Shown here one piece after another: positions 1 through 8,066 of a stretch of 64,000 nucleotides of DNA (its first letter is position 1; every line of letters starts with the position of its first letter). The notes below the pieces were generated by a model. The model did no database searches. It worked only from the letters and a program-made list of their open reading frames with translations, and was not told the DNA's origin. Position numbers and translations under genes: made by a program. Origin of the DNA: Herpetosiphon geysericola (GTDB lineage: Bacteria; Chloroflexota; Chloroflexia; Chloroflexales; Herpetosiphonaceae); NCBI RefSeq assembly GCF_001306135.1, contig NZ_LGKP01000008.1, positions 186,001-250,000 on the forward strand, read 5' to 3'.

Positions 1-282
1 GTGCCACATCATATAGGCGACCATCAGCTGTTGGCGACCCTCGAAGACCTCGATAAGTGGAACTACTCCGTTTGGCCCAACCACCGACGTTAATGCATCC
101 ACCTCGACCATTGGCAGTTGGCGTCGTTCTGCGGCAATCGCATCAGCTTCGCGGGTAAGTGCCTTCTCGCGAACGCGCAACCTATCGACGTTGGCTTGGA
201 AGTGCTGGCGATCAACAATTGTAGGCGTGGTTGCTGAATCGTTGCTGACAAACGCGATCGGCTGTGGCGTAACCTTGGTCAT
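1..282 (-). CDS. DUF899-like thioredoxin-fold protein, C-terminus cut by window edge
   Basis: Ninety-four codons are open from an ATG at 282 to the window edge, so only the N-terminal part is present. A good Shine-Dalgarno (GGAG) lies 6 bases before the start. The visible protein has an Arg/Glu-rich helix, then LPMVEVD and, further on, LIEVFEGRQQLMVAYMMW. That layout (ARR-LP-V-VD, then L-FEGRRQLIVYHFMF) is typical of the DUF899 family of thioredoxin-like proteins, whose function is unknown. The family call rests on recalled pattern, not a search. The gene is transcribed away from the esterase at 513, so 283-512 is a divergent promoter region. Confidence 0.7.
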   Translation of the reverse strand, partial: MTKVTPQPIAFVSNDSATTPTIVDRQHFQANVDRLRVREKALTREADAIAAERRQLPMVEVDALTSVVGPNGVVPLIEVFEGRQQLMVAYMMWH

Positions 283-454
283 GCTAGGCTCCTTGAATCA
301 CGAAAATACAAGCGCTCAATGCTCTCGAAATGCTAAGGTTGTACTGCAATGAAACATTTGTGCGTTGATTTTAGCAGCTTAACTATAAAAATACAAGTTT
401 TAACTTCAAAAAAGCAAGTATGAAATTGCGACAGCAATTGGGCATGCTGCTAGC

Positions 455-460
455 TATAAT
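455..460 (+). promoter_or_regulatory. -10 box TATAAT in the divergent 283-512 gap
   Basis: A consensus TATAAT lies 53 bases before the GTG start at 513, in an AT-rich stretch shared with the divergent DUF899-like gene. No convincing -35 hexamer sits at 16-18 bases. A second weaker hexamer, TACAAT, is at 478-483. Confidence 0.4.
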
Positions 461-512
461 TCTGGCTCAAAAGGCTGTACAATAACGCCGAATCCGTTGT
501 GAAGGAGCCTGT

Positions 513-1688
513 GTGCGTATCGCCTTAACTGCAATTATGTTGCCAATTGTGTTGCTGGCCTTGGTCAGTGCGACGATGCTGGTTTTGCCAGCGCCCAATT
601 TTATCTTTTTTCAGTTTGGCATTGCGGCCCAAGAATGGGCACCGTGGTTTTTACTGGTGCTTTTGGTTGGGGTTGGCGTGTTATTTGGATTTGCACCGCC
701 TAACGGTCTTTGGCGCTTGATCAATCGTTTGACCGGCTTGGTGGCGATGATCAGCTTTTTTGTGATTGCAGGCATGCTGGTGCGCGGCTTATTGACCGAT
801 TTGCGGGTGCGCTCGAATCAGCCAGCAGTGGTTGATGCTGGGCCTGGCAGCTTTCGCCTAAGCCAATTTGCTCTCGGCGATACTTCGCCACAAGGCCTAT
901 TGCGCGAGCAAAATACGGTGTATGCAGAGGTAGCGGGCGAATCGTTGCTGGTTGATATTTATGTGCCGCCAACCGCGCCAGTTAATGCTCCAGCCTTGGT
1001 GGTAGTCCATGGCGGCTCGTGGCGGGGTGGCGGCAAAGGCGATATTCCTGCTTGGAATCGTTGGGCAGCTGGCCAAGGCTATGTTGTGTTTGATATTAGC
1101 TATCGCTTAGCACCGCAATCTCAGTTTCCGGCGGCGGTGAGCGATGTTAAATGTGCAATTGGCTATGTGCGGCGCAATGCAGCGCGTTTCGGGGTTGATC
1201 CGCAGCGTTTGGGCTTGGTTGGGCGTTCTGCTGGGGCACAATTAGCCTTGATCGCGGCCTATTCCGATGCCACGATTGCTCCCAGTTGCGATGCACCAGA
1301 TACCAGCGTGAAAGCCGTGGTCAGCTATTATGCGCCGACGCGACTTGATTATTACAACGTGATCAAGCCTGAGTTAGCACCAAGAGCGTTAGATGATTAT
1401 CTTGGTGGGCCGCCCGAAGCGCATGCTGAAGCCTACCGCCAAGCACGTCCGGCCACATGGGTCAATCAAAATACGCCAGCGACCTTGCTGCTGCATGGTG
1501 GGCGCGATCAATTTATTCGTCCGCTTGATGCAGATGTCGTCGCCGATGCCTTGGCGCAAGCCAATCGGCCTTATACCATGATTGAATTGCCCTTGGCCAA
1601 CCATGGCTTTGATTTTAATCTCTATGGAGTGAGTAATCAGCAAGTGCAGCCCTATGTCATGCGCTTTTTAGCTCAAACTTTGCAATAG
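513..1688 (+). CDS. Membrane-anchored alpha/beta hydrolase (esterase/lipase)
   Basis: This 391-residue protein has about three hydrophobic segments in its first 95 residues (near 3-25, 42-61 and 73-95), then an alpha/beta-hydrolase domain of the BD-FAE/esterase type. The oxyanion motif HGGSW is at 166-170, the nucleophile elbow GRSAG at 237-241 (Ser239), and likely acid and base are Asp332 (HGGRD) and His364 (NHGFD), so the triad is complete. It probably hydrolyses esters at the outer face of the membrane; the substrate cannot be told. The start is GTG with AAGGAG 6 bases upstream. The next gene begins 14 bases after its stop, so the two are probably cotranscribed. Confidence 0.85.
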   Translation: MRIALTAIMLPIVLLALVSATMLVLPAPNFIFFQFGIAAQEWAPWFLLVLLVGVGVLFGFAPPNGLWRLINRLTGLVAMISFFVIAGMLVRGLLTDLRVRSNQPAVVDAGPGSFRLSQFALGDTSPQGLLREQNTVYAEVAGESLLVDIYVPPTAPVNAPALVVVHGGSWRGGGKGDIPAWNRWAAGQGYVVFDISYRLAPQSQFPAAVSDVKCAIGYVRRNAARFGVDPQRLGLVGRSAGAQLALIAAYSDATIAPSCDAPDTSVKAVVSYYAPTRLDYYNVIKPELAPRALDDYLGGPPEAHAEAYRQARPATWVNQNTPATLLLHGGRDQFIRPLDADVVADALAQANRPYTMIELPLANHGFDFNLYGVSNQQVQPYVMRFLAQTLQ

Positions 1689-1702
1689 TTAGGAGAATGC
1701 CT

Positions 1703-2338
1703 ATGAGTGGAAGCTTTGAATTGCCAAAACCGCTGGATTTTAGCCAACCAGTCGATTTCGAAATGCTGCTAGCGCATGCATGGAGCTTGATTGAACATGG
1801 CGTGCATGATCGCCATGATCCGTTGCATACGCCAGTGCTTGGCACCAGCGACGAGCATGGCAGCGATCAACGGGTGGTCGTGTTGCGTGGGTTTGATCCA
1901 ACAACGCGGCGTCTGTGGTTCCATAGCGATCTACGTTCGCCCAAAATTGGCTTGCTTGAACGTGATCCACGGGTGAGTTGGTTGTTGTATCATCCTGCTG
2001 CGCGTTTGCAATTGCGCATTCGGGCATTGGCCGAAATTCATACCAACGATGGGTTGGTAGAGGCAGCGTGGCAAAAAAGCGCAGTTTTGGGGCGCCGCTG
2101 CTACTGTGGGATTGCACCGGGCCAAATCAGCAATGAGCCAAACAATGGACTGAATCAAGATCTGCTTGACCGCGAACCAACCCTCGCTGAAAGCGAAGCT
2201 GGGCGGCCAAATTTTTGCCTGATTGCAACCACAATTCGCAGTTTAGATTGGCTGCAATTGCAATTTAATGGCAACTATCGGGCGCAATTTAGCTGGGCAG
2301 ATGATGGTTCGTATACTGCCCAATGGGTAACGCCTTAG
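1703..2338 (+). CDS. Pyridoxamine 5'-phosphate oxidase-like FMN-binding protein
   Basis: A 211-residue protein with the split-barrel flavin fold of the PNPOx/Alr4036 group. Visible marks are RVVVLRGFDP followed by LWFHSDLRSPKIGLLERDPRVS, the usual strand-turn-strand around the FMN phosphate, and a C-terminal DWLQLQFNGNYRAQF similar to the substrate/FMN-side motif of this family. The protein probably binds FMN and oxidises or reduces a small substrate; it is not a canonical PdxH. An in-frame ATG at 1697 has its AGGAG only 1 base away, whereas the ATG at 1703 is 7 bases from it, so 1703 is chosen. It follows the esterase closely. Confidence 0.8.
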   Translation: MSGSFELPKPLDFSQPVDFEMLLAHAWSLIEHGVHDRHDPLHTPVLGTSDEHGSDQRVVVLRGFDPTTRRLWFHSDLRSPKIGLLERDPRVSWLLYHPAARLQLRIRALAEIHTNDGLVEAAWQKSAVLGRRCYCGIAPGQISNEPNNGLNQDLLDREPTLAESEAGRPNFCLIATTIRSLDWLQLQFNGNYRAQFSWADDGSYTAQWVTP

Positions 2339-2346
2339 AACGATTA

Positions 2347-2355
2347 TGCTATAAT
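2347..2355 (+). promoter_or_regulatory. Extended -10 promoter (TGC-TATAAT) for dnaN
   Basis: TGCTATAAT fits TGnTATAAT, the extended -10 form that needs little -35. It lies 71 bases before the dnaN start and just after the stop of the upstream gene, so dnaN has its own promoter. The -35 position shows no match. Confidence 0.5.
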
Positions 2356-2426
2356 AACGAGCTAGATCATTTAGTGATGTAGCAATCTTATCGTTGCCGC
2401 ATCGCGGCAAGGAGATCGAGTTTTCT

Positions 2427-3572
2427 ATGCGCCTAGCGTGTCTTCAAGAGAATCTAAAGCGTGGTTTAGCCTTGGCAGGCCATGCTGTTGCAGGCCGCTC
2501 AAGCTTGCCTGTACTTGCAAATATTCTGTTGGCAACCGAAAGTGGTCGGCTTAAATTGGCTGGCAATAATCTCGAAATTGGAATTACCGCTCTCGTCGGC
2601 GCAAAAGTCGAGGAAGATGGCGCAATTACAATTCCAGCCAAATTATTATCGGATTTGGTGGGCAATTTGCCCAATGATACCGTTGAATTAGAAGTTGATC
2701 CGCGTACCCAGACTTTAACTGTGACCTGTCGTGGCACCAAAGCCAATATTAAAGGCATTGATGCTGATGAATTTCCGGCGATGCCTGCGCTTGGCGACGA
2801 ACCAGTGTTGGCCTATATTCCAGCTGAGCTATTGCGCAAAGTTGTGGGCCAGGTTGTGGTTGCGGCTGCTGCTGAAAATACCAATCCCAACCCGATTTTG
2901 CAAGGGGTGCTGATTCGTTTGAGCGGCACGCAAGCAACCTTCGCTGCGATTGACGGCTATCGCTTGGCCGTGCGCACAATCGAATTGCCCGAACCAGTTG
3001 CTCACGATGCAGAGTTGGTGATTCCTTCCAAAGCTATGGCTGAATTGGGCCGCACCCTTGGCGATAGCGAAAACCCAATTGCCATGAGTATTACGCCCAA
3101 TGGTGGGCAAGTTATTTTTCATAGCGATACTGTTGATTTTGTTTCACGGGTGATTGATGGCAAGTTTCCCGATTACGAGCGTTTTGTGCCACCAGCGAGC
3201 AATAACGCCACCCGCAGCGTCATTTCAACCGCCGAGTTTAGTCGCGCCGTCAAGCGGATTGCGCTGTTCTCGCAGGCTGCTGGCAACATCGTTACCTTAA
3301 CCATGGAGCGCGGCGATGGCAGCGAGCCAGGTCGTTTGCTGCTCAACGCCAATGCTGCCGAAATCGGCGAATCGGTTGAGGCAATTAGTGCATTAATCAA
3401 TGGCGACGATGGTAAATTGGCCTTGAATGTGCGCTATTTGCAAGAAGCACTTGGCGCCATTGATACCGATCAAGTGGCCTTGGAAACCCAAACTCCCAAT
3501 TCGCCGGGCGTGTTTCGGCCCATTGGTGGCGATGAATATCTGCACTTAGTTATGCCCATGCGCATTCCCTAA
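2427..3572 (+). CDS. dnaN: DNA polymerase III beta subunit (sliding clamp)
   Basis: The ring-shaped processivity clamp of the replicative polymerase. At 381 residues it has the usual length and the three-fold repeat of clamp domains. Recognisable segments are GRSSLPVLANILL near the N-terminus, VTCRGTKANIKGIDADEFPAMP in domain 1, PILQGVLI and AIDGYRLAVR in domain 2, VIDGKFPDYERFVP leading to domain 3, and the C-terminal PGVFRPIGGDEYLHLVMPMRI, the standard clamp ending. Start ATG 2427 is 11 residues inside the longest open frame and follows AAGGAGA; the upstream residues do not resemble clamp sequence. It is not next to dnaA in this window. A terminator follows directly. Confidence 0.97.
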   Translation: MRLACLQENLKRGLALAGHAVAGRSSLPVLANILLATESGRLKLAGNNLEIGITALVGAKVEEDGAITIPAKLLSDLVGNLPNDTVELEVDPRTQTLTVTCRGTKANIKGIDADEFPAMPALGDEPVLAYIPAELLRKVVGQVVVAAAAENTNPNPILQGVLIRLSGTQATFAAIDGYRLAVRTIELPEPVAHDAELVIPSKAMAELGRTLGDSENPIAMSITPNGGQVIFHSDTVDFVSRVIDGKFPDYERFVPPASNNATRSVISTAEFSRAVKRIALFSQAAGNIVTLTMERGDGSEPGRLLLNANAAEIGESVEAISALINGDDGKLALNVRYLQEALGAIDTDQVALETQTPNSPGVFRPIGGDEYLHLVMPMRIP

Positions 3573-3597
3573 GCTAGCAATTTGCTTCATCAAAGAC

Positions 3598-3636
3598 AGG
3601 CGAGCCAAGAATATATTGGCTTGCCTGTTTCGTTTT
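3598..3636 (+). terminator. Intrinsic terminator after dnaN
   Basis: An 11-bp stem with one G-T pair (3598-3608 with 3616-3626) is followed by GTTTCGTTTT. It can also serve the convergent lipoprotein gene that ends at 3641. Confidence 0.75.
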
Positions 3637-3640
3637 AGGG

Positions 3641-4660
3641 TTAGCGAGCTTTGGGCGGCACCGCAAGCGTGATAATATAATCATTGCCGCGTTGGCCGGT
3701 ATTCTTGGGATCATAGGCAATCACGGCAATTTGGCTACCATCTGGCGACCATGCGGGCCATTGATAGCGGCCTGGTGGGGTGAGTGGCAAGCGTTCGCCA
3801 GTGGTTGGGTTGAGCAACCAAACGACAGTGCGGCCACCGTCTAAGCGCGCAACCAAGACCAGCCAGTGACCATCAGGTGACCATTGCAAGCCTGCAATGT
3901 TATAGGCCGTTTCAAGAATGATCCGCCGATTGTCTGCATTGGCATCCATCAGATAGAGATTGGCAGGACTTGATAAGGCACTGGTTGGGCCAGCCGAGCC
4001 AATTTGCGGTTTGCCAAAAAAGGCGATCGTCGTGCCATCAGGCGACCAAGCAAAATACTGAGCGACGGCCACATCGAGATCGAGTGGTTCAAAGCCCGCT
4101 GTTGCCGTCCACCAATAAAAACGCGAGCCAAGTTCTTGGCCATCGGTCACCAAGGCCCGATCCAAGCTTGGATTCCAGCTGACGCGACCATGGCCCAAAA
4201 TTTCGCGTGGGGCAGGGCGAGGAATGAGTTCGGTTAAGCTATTGTTAGTTGGATCAAACGCAACATACCCCTGTTGATCGGTTGGTGCCCCAATGACTTT
4301 CATATCCGTCTCATAGATCAACCCTAATCGACCATCAGGCAACCGATCTGGGCGATGATGGAATGTAAGATCAGCATCAGGGGCATCAGGAATTGGAATC
4401 AGATCGCTGAGATCCATTGATTGCTGGACCCAAAAGAGCCGAAAGCCTGATGGTGCACCAGCTACGTTAGCCTGAACGACTAAGCCTTGATCAAGCCATG
4501 CCAAGCCACTATATTGACCAGGCGTGCCTTCTAGGGCGGGCAATGGTTGGGGCGTATACGGTAGAATGGTTGTTTCACTCGTCTTGATCGTTGTGCATCC
4601 TGCCAAGAGGCTCAGGATCATGCTTGCAAACCAAAGCCGACGAAGAAATTGGCGGCTCAT
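3641..4660 (-). CDS. TolB-like beta-propeller lipoprotein
   Basis: A 339-residue exported lipoprotein. The N-terminus has Arg residues, a hydrophobic core and the lipobox LLAG-C at about 22. The body shows repeated propeller blades with the PD40 signature: QYFAWSPDGTTIAFFG, LQWSPDGHWLVLVARL and PAWSPDGSQIAVIAYD. Such proteins fold as WD40/TolB-like propellers and usually bind other proteins or glycans at the cell surface; no catalytic residues are evident. The gene stands alone and converges with dnaN. A second protein of this type lies at 28344-29474. The Shine-Dalgarno is weak. Confidence 0.8.
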   Translation of the reverse strand: MSRQFLRRLWFASMILSLLAGCTTIKTSETTILPYTPQPLPALEGTPGQYSGLAWLDQGLVVQANVAGAPSGFRLFWVQQSMDLSDLIPIPDAPDADLTFHHRPDRLPDGRLGLIYETDMKVIGAPTDQQGYVAFDPTNNSLTELIPRPAPREILGHGRVSWNPSLDRALVTDGQELGSRFYWWTATAGFEPLDLDVAVAQYFAWSPDGTTIAFFGKPQIGSAGPTSALSSPANLYLMDANADNRRIILETAYNIAGLQWSPDGHWLVLVARLDGGRTVVWLLNPTTGERLPLTPPGRYQWPAWSPDGSQIAVIAYDPKNTGQRGNDYIITLAVPPKAR

Positions 4661-4786
4661 GGCTGGCTACTCTGCTTGAACATAATCGTTGTTCGAAGCC
4701 GACTTCTTTCAAGTATTCGTTTCTTAGGTTGTAAGTATGTGATAGGGTTTTGCATGTGGTTGCTCCTTAGCAAAAGTTGTCGCTGC

Positions 4787-4826
4787 ATGATTCGCTCAAA
4801 TTTGGATAGAAACCATAGCGAATCAT
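4787..4826. repeat. 10-bp perfect inverted repeat with 20-base spacer
   Basis: ATGATTCGCT at 4787-4796 is repeated inverted at 4817-4826. It lies in the 264-base gap between the divergent propeller lipoprotein and the tiny lipoprotein gene, so it may be an operator or an RNA hairpin. No other structure is visible in this gap except an AT-rich stretch before 4900. Confidence 0.4.
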
Positions 4827-4924
4827 ATGTCCTCACTAATAATTATAGCTGAGAATGTCGGGTGCTCGATGATTGGTTTATATAACGATTAAGATTTGTT
4901 ATTAATAATCGAGAGGAGCAAGCC

Positions 4925-5014
4925 ATGTGGCGCAAATGTGTGATAATCCTGCTAATCCTAGGATTGGTTGCCTGTAGCCAAACTGAGCAATCAAACCCAA
5001 CCGCTAAATTGTGA
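4925..5014 (+). CDS. 29-residue lipoprotein
   Basis: A very short frame encodes a complete bacterial lipoprotein precursor: a basic start (MWRK), a hydrophobic stretch (IILLILGL) and a lipobox LVAC at 15-18, followed by only about 11 residues of mature peptide (CSQTEQSNPTAKL from the Cys). It has a strong Shine-Dalgarno (GAGGAG) 7 bases before the ATG. The structure is like colicin lysis proteins or entericidin-type peptides, but no homology is claimed. It ends 78 bases before the VanY-like lipoprotein gene. A chance frame is possible, although ribosome site, signal and lipobox all fit. Confidence 0.55.
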   Translation: MWRKCVIILLILGLVACSQTEQSNPTAKL

Positions 5015-5049
5015 TCACGACGCGTGCTAGTTGCACAATTGCGCTGTTT

Positions 5050-5058
5050 TGGTACAAT
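5050..5058 (+). promoter_or_regulatory. Extended -10 promoter (TGG-TACAAT)
   Basis: TGGTACAAT lies 35 bases before the GTG start at 5093. The same TGG-TA(T/C)AAT form occurs upstream of nrdR and of the HAD gene. No clear -35 is present. Confidence 0.45.
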
Positions 5059-5092
5059 CGCAAGCGTTGGCTAACGAATTGGGGTTTTTCGC

Positions 5093-6004
5093 GTGAAGTC
5101 ATTGCTGGCTGGGTTATGTGGTCTGATTTTGTTGGGTGGCTGTGGGGCGGTTTCACAGGCAGCGATTGCTGATCGGCAAGTGCATTTGCAACAAGCGCAT
5201 GTTGCGCCAAGTGCGACTTCAACGCCCAAGCCAACGCGCACGCCGCTGCCAACTCCAACGCGCACGCCGCGCCCAACTCAAACCCCAACTCCCACTGCTG
5301 TGCCGCTACTTCCGGTGCTCGCTGCCGATGCAGAATTGCTCGATTTGCGTTTAGCTGGGGTGCGTGGCTCGCGTTCGGGCCAATTGTTGCGGAGCGAAGC
5401 GGTTGCCGATCTCAAAGCGTTAATCGATGCTGCCCGCCATGATGGCTTTGAACTCGAAATTCGCTCGGCCTATCGTTCGTATGCAGAGCAAGCCAATACC
5501 TTCGAGGGCTGGGTGCAATATGAGCTGAGTAGCGCCGCCCAAGCTGGCAAACCGCTTAGCCGCAAACAGGCGATTGCCAATGCAGCAACCTATAGCGCCA
5601 AACCTGGCACCAGCGAGCATCAAACTGGCTTAACGGTCGATCTTTTACCTCAAGGTGCGCCCGAAATTGGCTTCCGCATTCCCGATCCGTTGAAGGATTG
5701 GCTGAATGCCAATGCTTATAAATACGGCTGGGTGCAATCGTATCCAATCAAATATCGCGATGGCGAGTTGATCACCTATGAATTAATGGGCTATACCAGC
5801 GAGCCATGGCATTGGCGTTGGCAAGGCCGCGCTTCGGCCAAAGCCTTGTATGATCAAGGCTACTTGGATACCGATTCATTGCTGGTTCCGCCTGAATTGC
5901 CACGAATTTGCGATGGAGACCACGATCCATGTACGATTCTGAGTGCTGCCCCAACCGAGCTTGTACCGCTGCCAACCCGCACGCCGATTGCGGTGGCGGA
6001 ATAG
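5093..6004 (+). CDS. VanY-type D-alanyl-D-alanine carboxypeptidase lipoprotein
   Basis: A 303-residue cell-wall peptidase of family M15B. It starts with a lipoprotein signal (lipobox LGGC), followed by a Thr-Pro-rich linker of about 30 residues that spaces the enzyme from the membrane. The catalytic domain shows RSAYRSYAEQ, then the zinc motif SEHQTGLTVDL (His and Asp ligands) and EPWHWRW (catalytic Glu and third zinc His). These are the M15 landmarks, so the enzyme should trim D-Ala-D-Ala ends of peptidoglycan stem peptides. The start is GTG with a poor Shine-Dalgarno; the TACAAT promoter box is 35 bases upstream. Confidence 0.88.
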   Translation: MKSLLAGLCGLILLGGCGAVSQAAIADRQVHLQQAHVAPSATSTPKPTRTPLPTPTRTPRPTQTPTPTAVPLLPVLAADAELLDLRLAGVRGSRSGQLLRSEAVADLKALIDAARHDGFELEIRSAYRSYAEQANTFEGWVQYELSSAAQAGKPLSRKQAIANAATYSAKPGTSEHQTGLTVDLLPQGAPEIGFRIPDPLKDWLNANAYKYGWVQSYPIKYRDGELITYELMGYTSEPWHWRWQGRASAKALYDQGYLDTDSLLVPPELPRICDGDHDPCTILSAAPTELVPLPTRTPIAVAE

Positions 6005-6025
6005 GGATCGGGGGCGATTGGCTTT

Positions 6026-6280
6026 TGATCCACGAAGGACACGAAGAGCACGAAGCATTATTTTCGCCACGAAAGCTAGCAACCGCGAAGGACGCGAAGA
6101 GCGCGAAAGGTGTTTTTTCGCCACGAATTGCACGAAAAATCTTCCCAAAGCCAATAGCCCATAGCCTACAGCCTCATTTCCTTTTCGCCACAGATTGTTG
6201 AGATTCTTGATCTCATAGCCAAAAGCCTATAGCCTATAGCCCATATTTCTTCGTGTCCTTCGTATTCTTCCTGGTTAAGA
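6026..6280. repeat. CGAAG-word intergenic repeat with inverted ends
   Basis: This gap opens with GATCCACGAAGGACACGAAG and further CGAAG words on the plus strand and closes with the same words inverted (CTTCGTGTCCTTCGT near 6247, then CTGGTTAAG). Between them are short repeats of ATAGCC(T/C)ATAGCC. The same arrangement recurs at 63459-63652. Open frames here are built from the repeat and are not believed. Confidence 0.7.
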
Positions 6281-6368
6281 CAGCTTTTTGCCTTCTGACT
6301 TTTGCCTTCAGAAGGCATGGCCCGTTTCGTGGTATGCTGATGGCAGAAACCACACACGGGAGGTAGCT

Positions 6369-7640
6369 GTGCGCCGCGTTGCAATGTTGAGTGTCCATTC
6401 AAGCCCTCTGGCTGCTTTGGGTGGCAAAGAAGCCGGCGGAATGAATGTCTATGTTCGCGAATTAAGCCGTGAGTTGGGTCGTCAAGGGGTTGCAGTCGAT
6501 ATCTACACCCGTTCGCAAGACCCAAACACGCCGTTGATTACCAATCTCGCGCCCAATGTGCGCGTTTTTGCGGTGCGGGTTGGTCCCGCCGCACCCTACG
6601 ATAAAAATTGGGTTTTAGATTATCTGCCAGAGTTTGTGCATCGGATTCGTTGCGTGGCTGATGGCGAAGATATTCATTATGATGTGGTGCATAGCCACTA
6701 TTGGCTCTCTGGCGTTGCCGCGCTGGAGTTGCGCCATGCTTGGGGCACGCCAGTCATCCATATGTTTCATACCTTGGGCGCGATGAAAAATACGATTGCC
6801 CGCGGCGATGAGGCTGAAACCGAGCAACGGATCGCGATTGAACGCATGTTGTTGCAGGAGGTTGATCGGGTGGTGGCGGCCACGCCGCTTGATCGTGCCC
6901 AAATGCTCGAACATTATGCTGCCGACATGGAACGCATTGTGGTTGTGCCATGTGGCGTTGATGTTGAGCATTTTCACCCCATTGATCATCATGTTGCGCG
7001 CAAAGAATTAGGCGTGCCACCCCATCCGCATCGTATGCTCTTGTTTGTTGGCCGCATCGAACCACTCAAGGGAATTGATACATTATTGCGTTCAATAGCC
7101 TTGTTGGCCGAGCAACAACCAAGCTTGCGCGGCGATATTTGTTTGGCGATCATTGGCGGCGATCGGCGCGAAACGCCCGATCAATGGGGCAGCGAGATGC
7201 GCCGTTTGCGGCGTTTGCAAGGCGAATTAGGCATTGGTAATTTGGTCACCTTCCAAGGCTCGCAAGATCAGCGTAAATTGCCCTTGTTTTATAGCGCTGC
7301 CGATATGGTCGTGGTGCCATCGCACTACGAATCGTTTGGTATGGTTGCGCTCGAAGCCATGGCCTGTGGCACGCCTGTGATCGCTTCGAATGTTGGCGGT
7401 TTGCGCTACACCGTGCGCGATGGCGAGACTGGCTTGCTAGTGCCGCGCGAAGATCCTGAAGCTTTGGCCGAAAAAATCAGTTTGCTCTTGAATGATGAGC
7501 CATTGCGTTTACAATTAGGGCGCAACGGCGTACAAGCAGCCCAAGGCTATAGCTGGGCCGCCGTCGCGCACGATATTCGTGAATTGTATGATCATGTTGT
7601 GTGTGGCGAACCATATGCCGATGTGGTTGGAGCCATGTAG
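6369..7640 (+). CDS. GT4 glycosyltransferase (MshA/sucrose-synthase-like)
   Basis: A 423-residue retaining glycosyltransferase of family 4. The N-domain carries GGKEAGGMNVYVREL (donor-side Gly loop) and DVVHSHYWLSG; the C-domain carries LFVGRIEPLKGIDTLL, the E-X7-E segment HYESFGMVALEAMACGTPVI, and ASNVGGLRYTVRDGETGLLVP. This set is typical of enzymes that move a sugar from UDP- or GDP-sugar to an inositol phosphate, sugar or lipid; the acceptor is not known. The start is GTG 6369, which follows GGGAGGT, not the ATG 27 codons upstream that falls in repeat DNA. A pterin dehydratase gene follows 26 bases later. Confidence 0.88.
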   Translation: MRRVAMLSVHSSPLAALGGKEAGGMNVYVRELSRELGRQGVAVDIYTRSQDPNTPLITNLAPNVRVFAVRVGPAAPYDKNWVLDYLPEFVHRIRCVADGEDIHYDVVHSHYWLSGVAALELRHAWGTPVIHMFHTLGAMKNTIARGDEAETEQRIAIERMLLQEVDRVVAATPLDRAQMLEHYAADMERIVVVPCGVDVEHFHPIDHHVARKELGVPPHPHRMLLFVGRIEPLKGIDTLLRSIALLAEQQPSLRGDICLAIIGGDRRETPDQWGSEMRRLRRLQGELGIGNLVTFQGSQDQRKLPLFYSAADMVVVPSHYESFGMVALEAMACGTPVIASNVGGLRYTVRDGETGLLVPREDPEALAEKISLLLNDEPLRLQLGRNGVQAAQGYSWAAVAHDIRELYDHVVCGEPYADVVGAM

Positions 7641-7666
7641 CGCCCATTGTCGACAAAGGAGTGACT

Positions 7667-7957
7667 ATGCCAGTTTTGGCGAAGGCAGCATTGCAACAAG
7701 CCTTAGAGCAACGCAGCGATTGGACGATCGTCGATGGTCAAATTAGCAAAACCTACAGCCTCGCAACCTTCCCATTTGCGATTGAGTTTGTGCGCCAGAT
7801 TGCCGATGCTGCTGAGGACGTTAATCATCATCCCGATATTGATATTCGCTATAATAAAGTAACCATTGCGCTCTCGACCCACGATGAGAAGGGCATTACC
7901 GAGAAAGATTTTGCTTTGGCCGATACGATCGATCAGCTGTTTGCCGCAGCCCAATAA
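7667..7957 (+). CDS. 4a-hydroxytetrahydrobiopterin dehydratase
   Basis: A 96-residue pterin-4a-carbinolamine dehydratase, which removes water from 4a-hydroxytetrahydropterin to help regenerate the cofactor of aromatic hydroxylases. The active-site block is complete: EDVNHHPDIDIRYNKV with the His54-His55-Pro core and THDEKGIT (His72, Asp73). Full family length. The ATG follows AAAGGAG. No aromatic amino-acid hydroxylase is seen in the window, so the pathway role is inferred. Followed by a strong terminator. Confidence 0.92.
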   Translation: MPVLAKAALQQALEQRSDWTIVDGQISKTYSLATFPFAIEFVRQIADAAEDVNHHPDIDIRYNKVTIALSTHDEKGITEKDFALADTIDQLFAAAQ

Positions 7958-7977
7958 GCCATTTACTGTTGACCTAG

Positions 7978-8010
7978 AATGGCACGAAGGGCGTTCTTCG
8001 TGCCATTTGT
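7978..8010 (+). terminator. Intrinsic terminator
   Basis: A perfect 12-bp stem (7978-7989 with 7996-8007) with a 6-base loop, ending in ATTTGT. The T run is short. Confidence 0.7.
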
Positions 8011-8016
8011 GTGTAC

Positions 8017-8022
8017 TATAAT
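8017..8022 (+). promoter_or_regulatory. -10 box TATAAT for the peptide-binding protein gene
   Basis: A consensus TATAAT sits just after the terminator and 45 bases before the ATG at 8067. No good -35 is visible. Confidence 0.45.
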
Positions 8023-8066
8023 AGTTCAACCGTCGCTTGTGGACGGGATCTGAGCGAGGAAGTGCT

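Noticed and set aside
2427-3572. Replication origin near dnaN
   Set aside because: No dnaA gene, no cluster of DnaA boxes (TTATCCACA-like) and no AT-rich unwinding region was seen beside dnaN.
4649-4852. 67-codon plus-strand frame in the 4661-4924 gap
   Set aside because: It starts inside the divergent lipoprotein gene, has no Shine-Dalgarno and runs through the inverted repeat.
5908-6525. Several frames across the 6.0-6.4 kb gap
   Set aside because: Made of CGAAG-word repeat DNA and the end or start of real genes. Composition is not protein-like.
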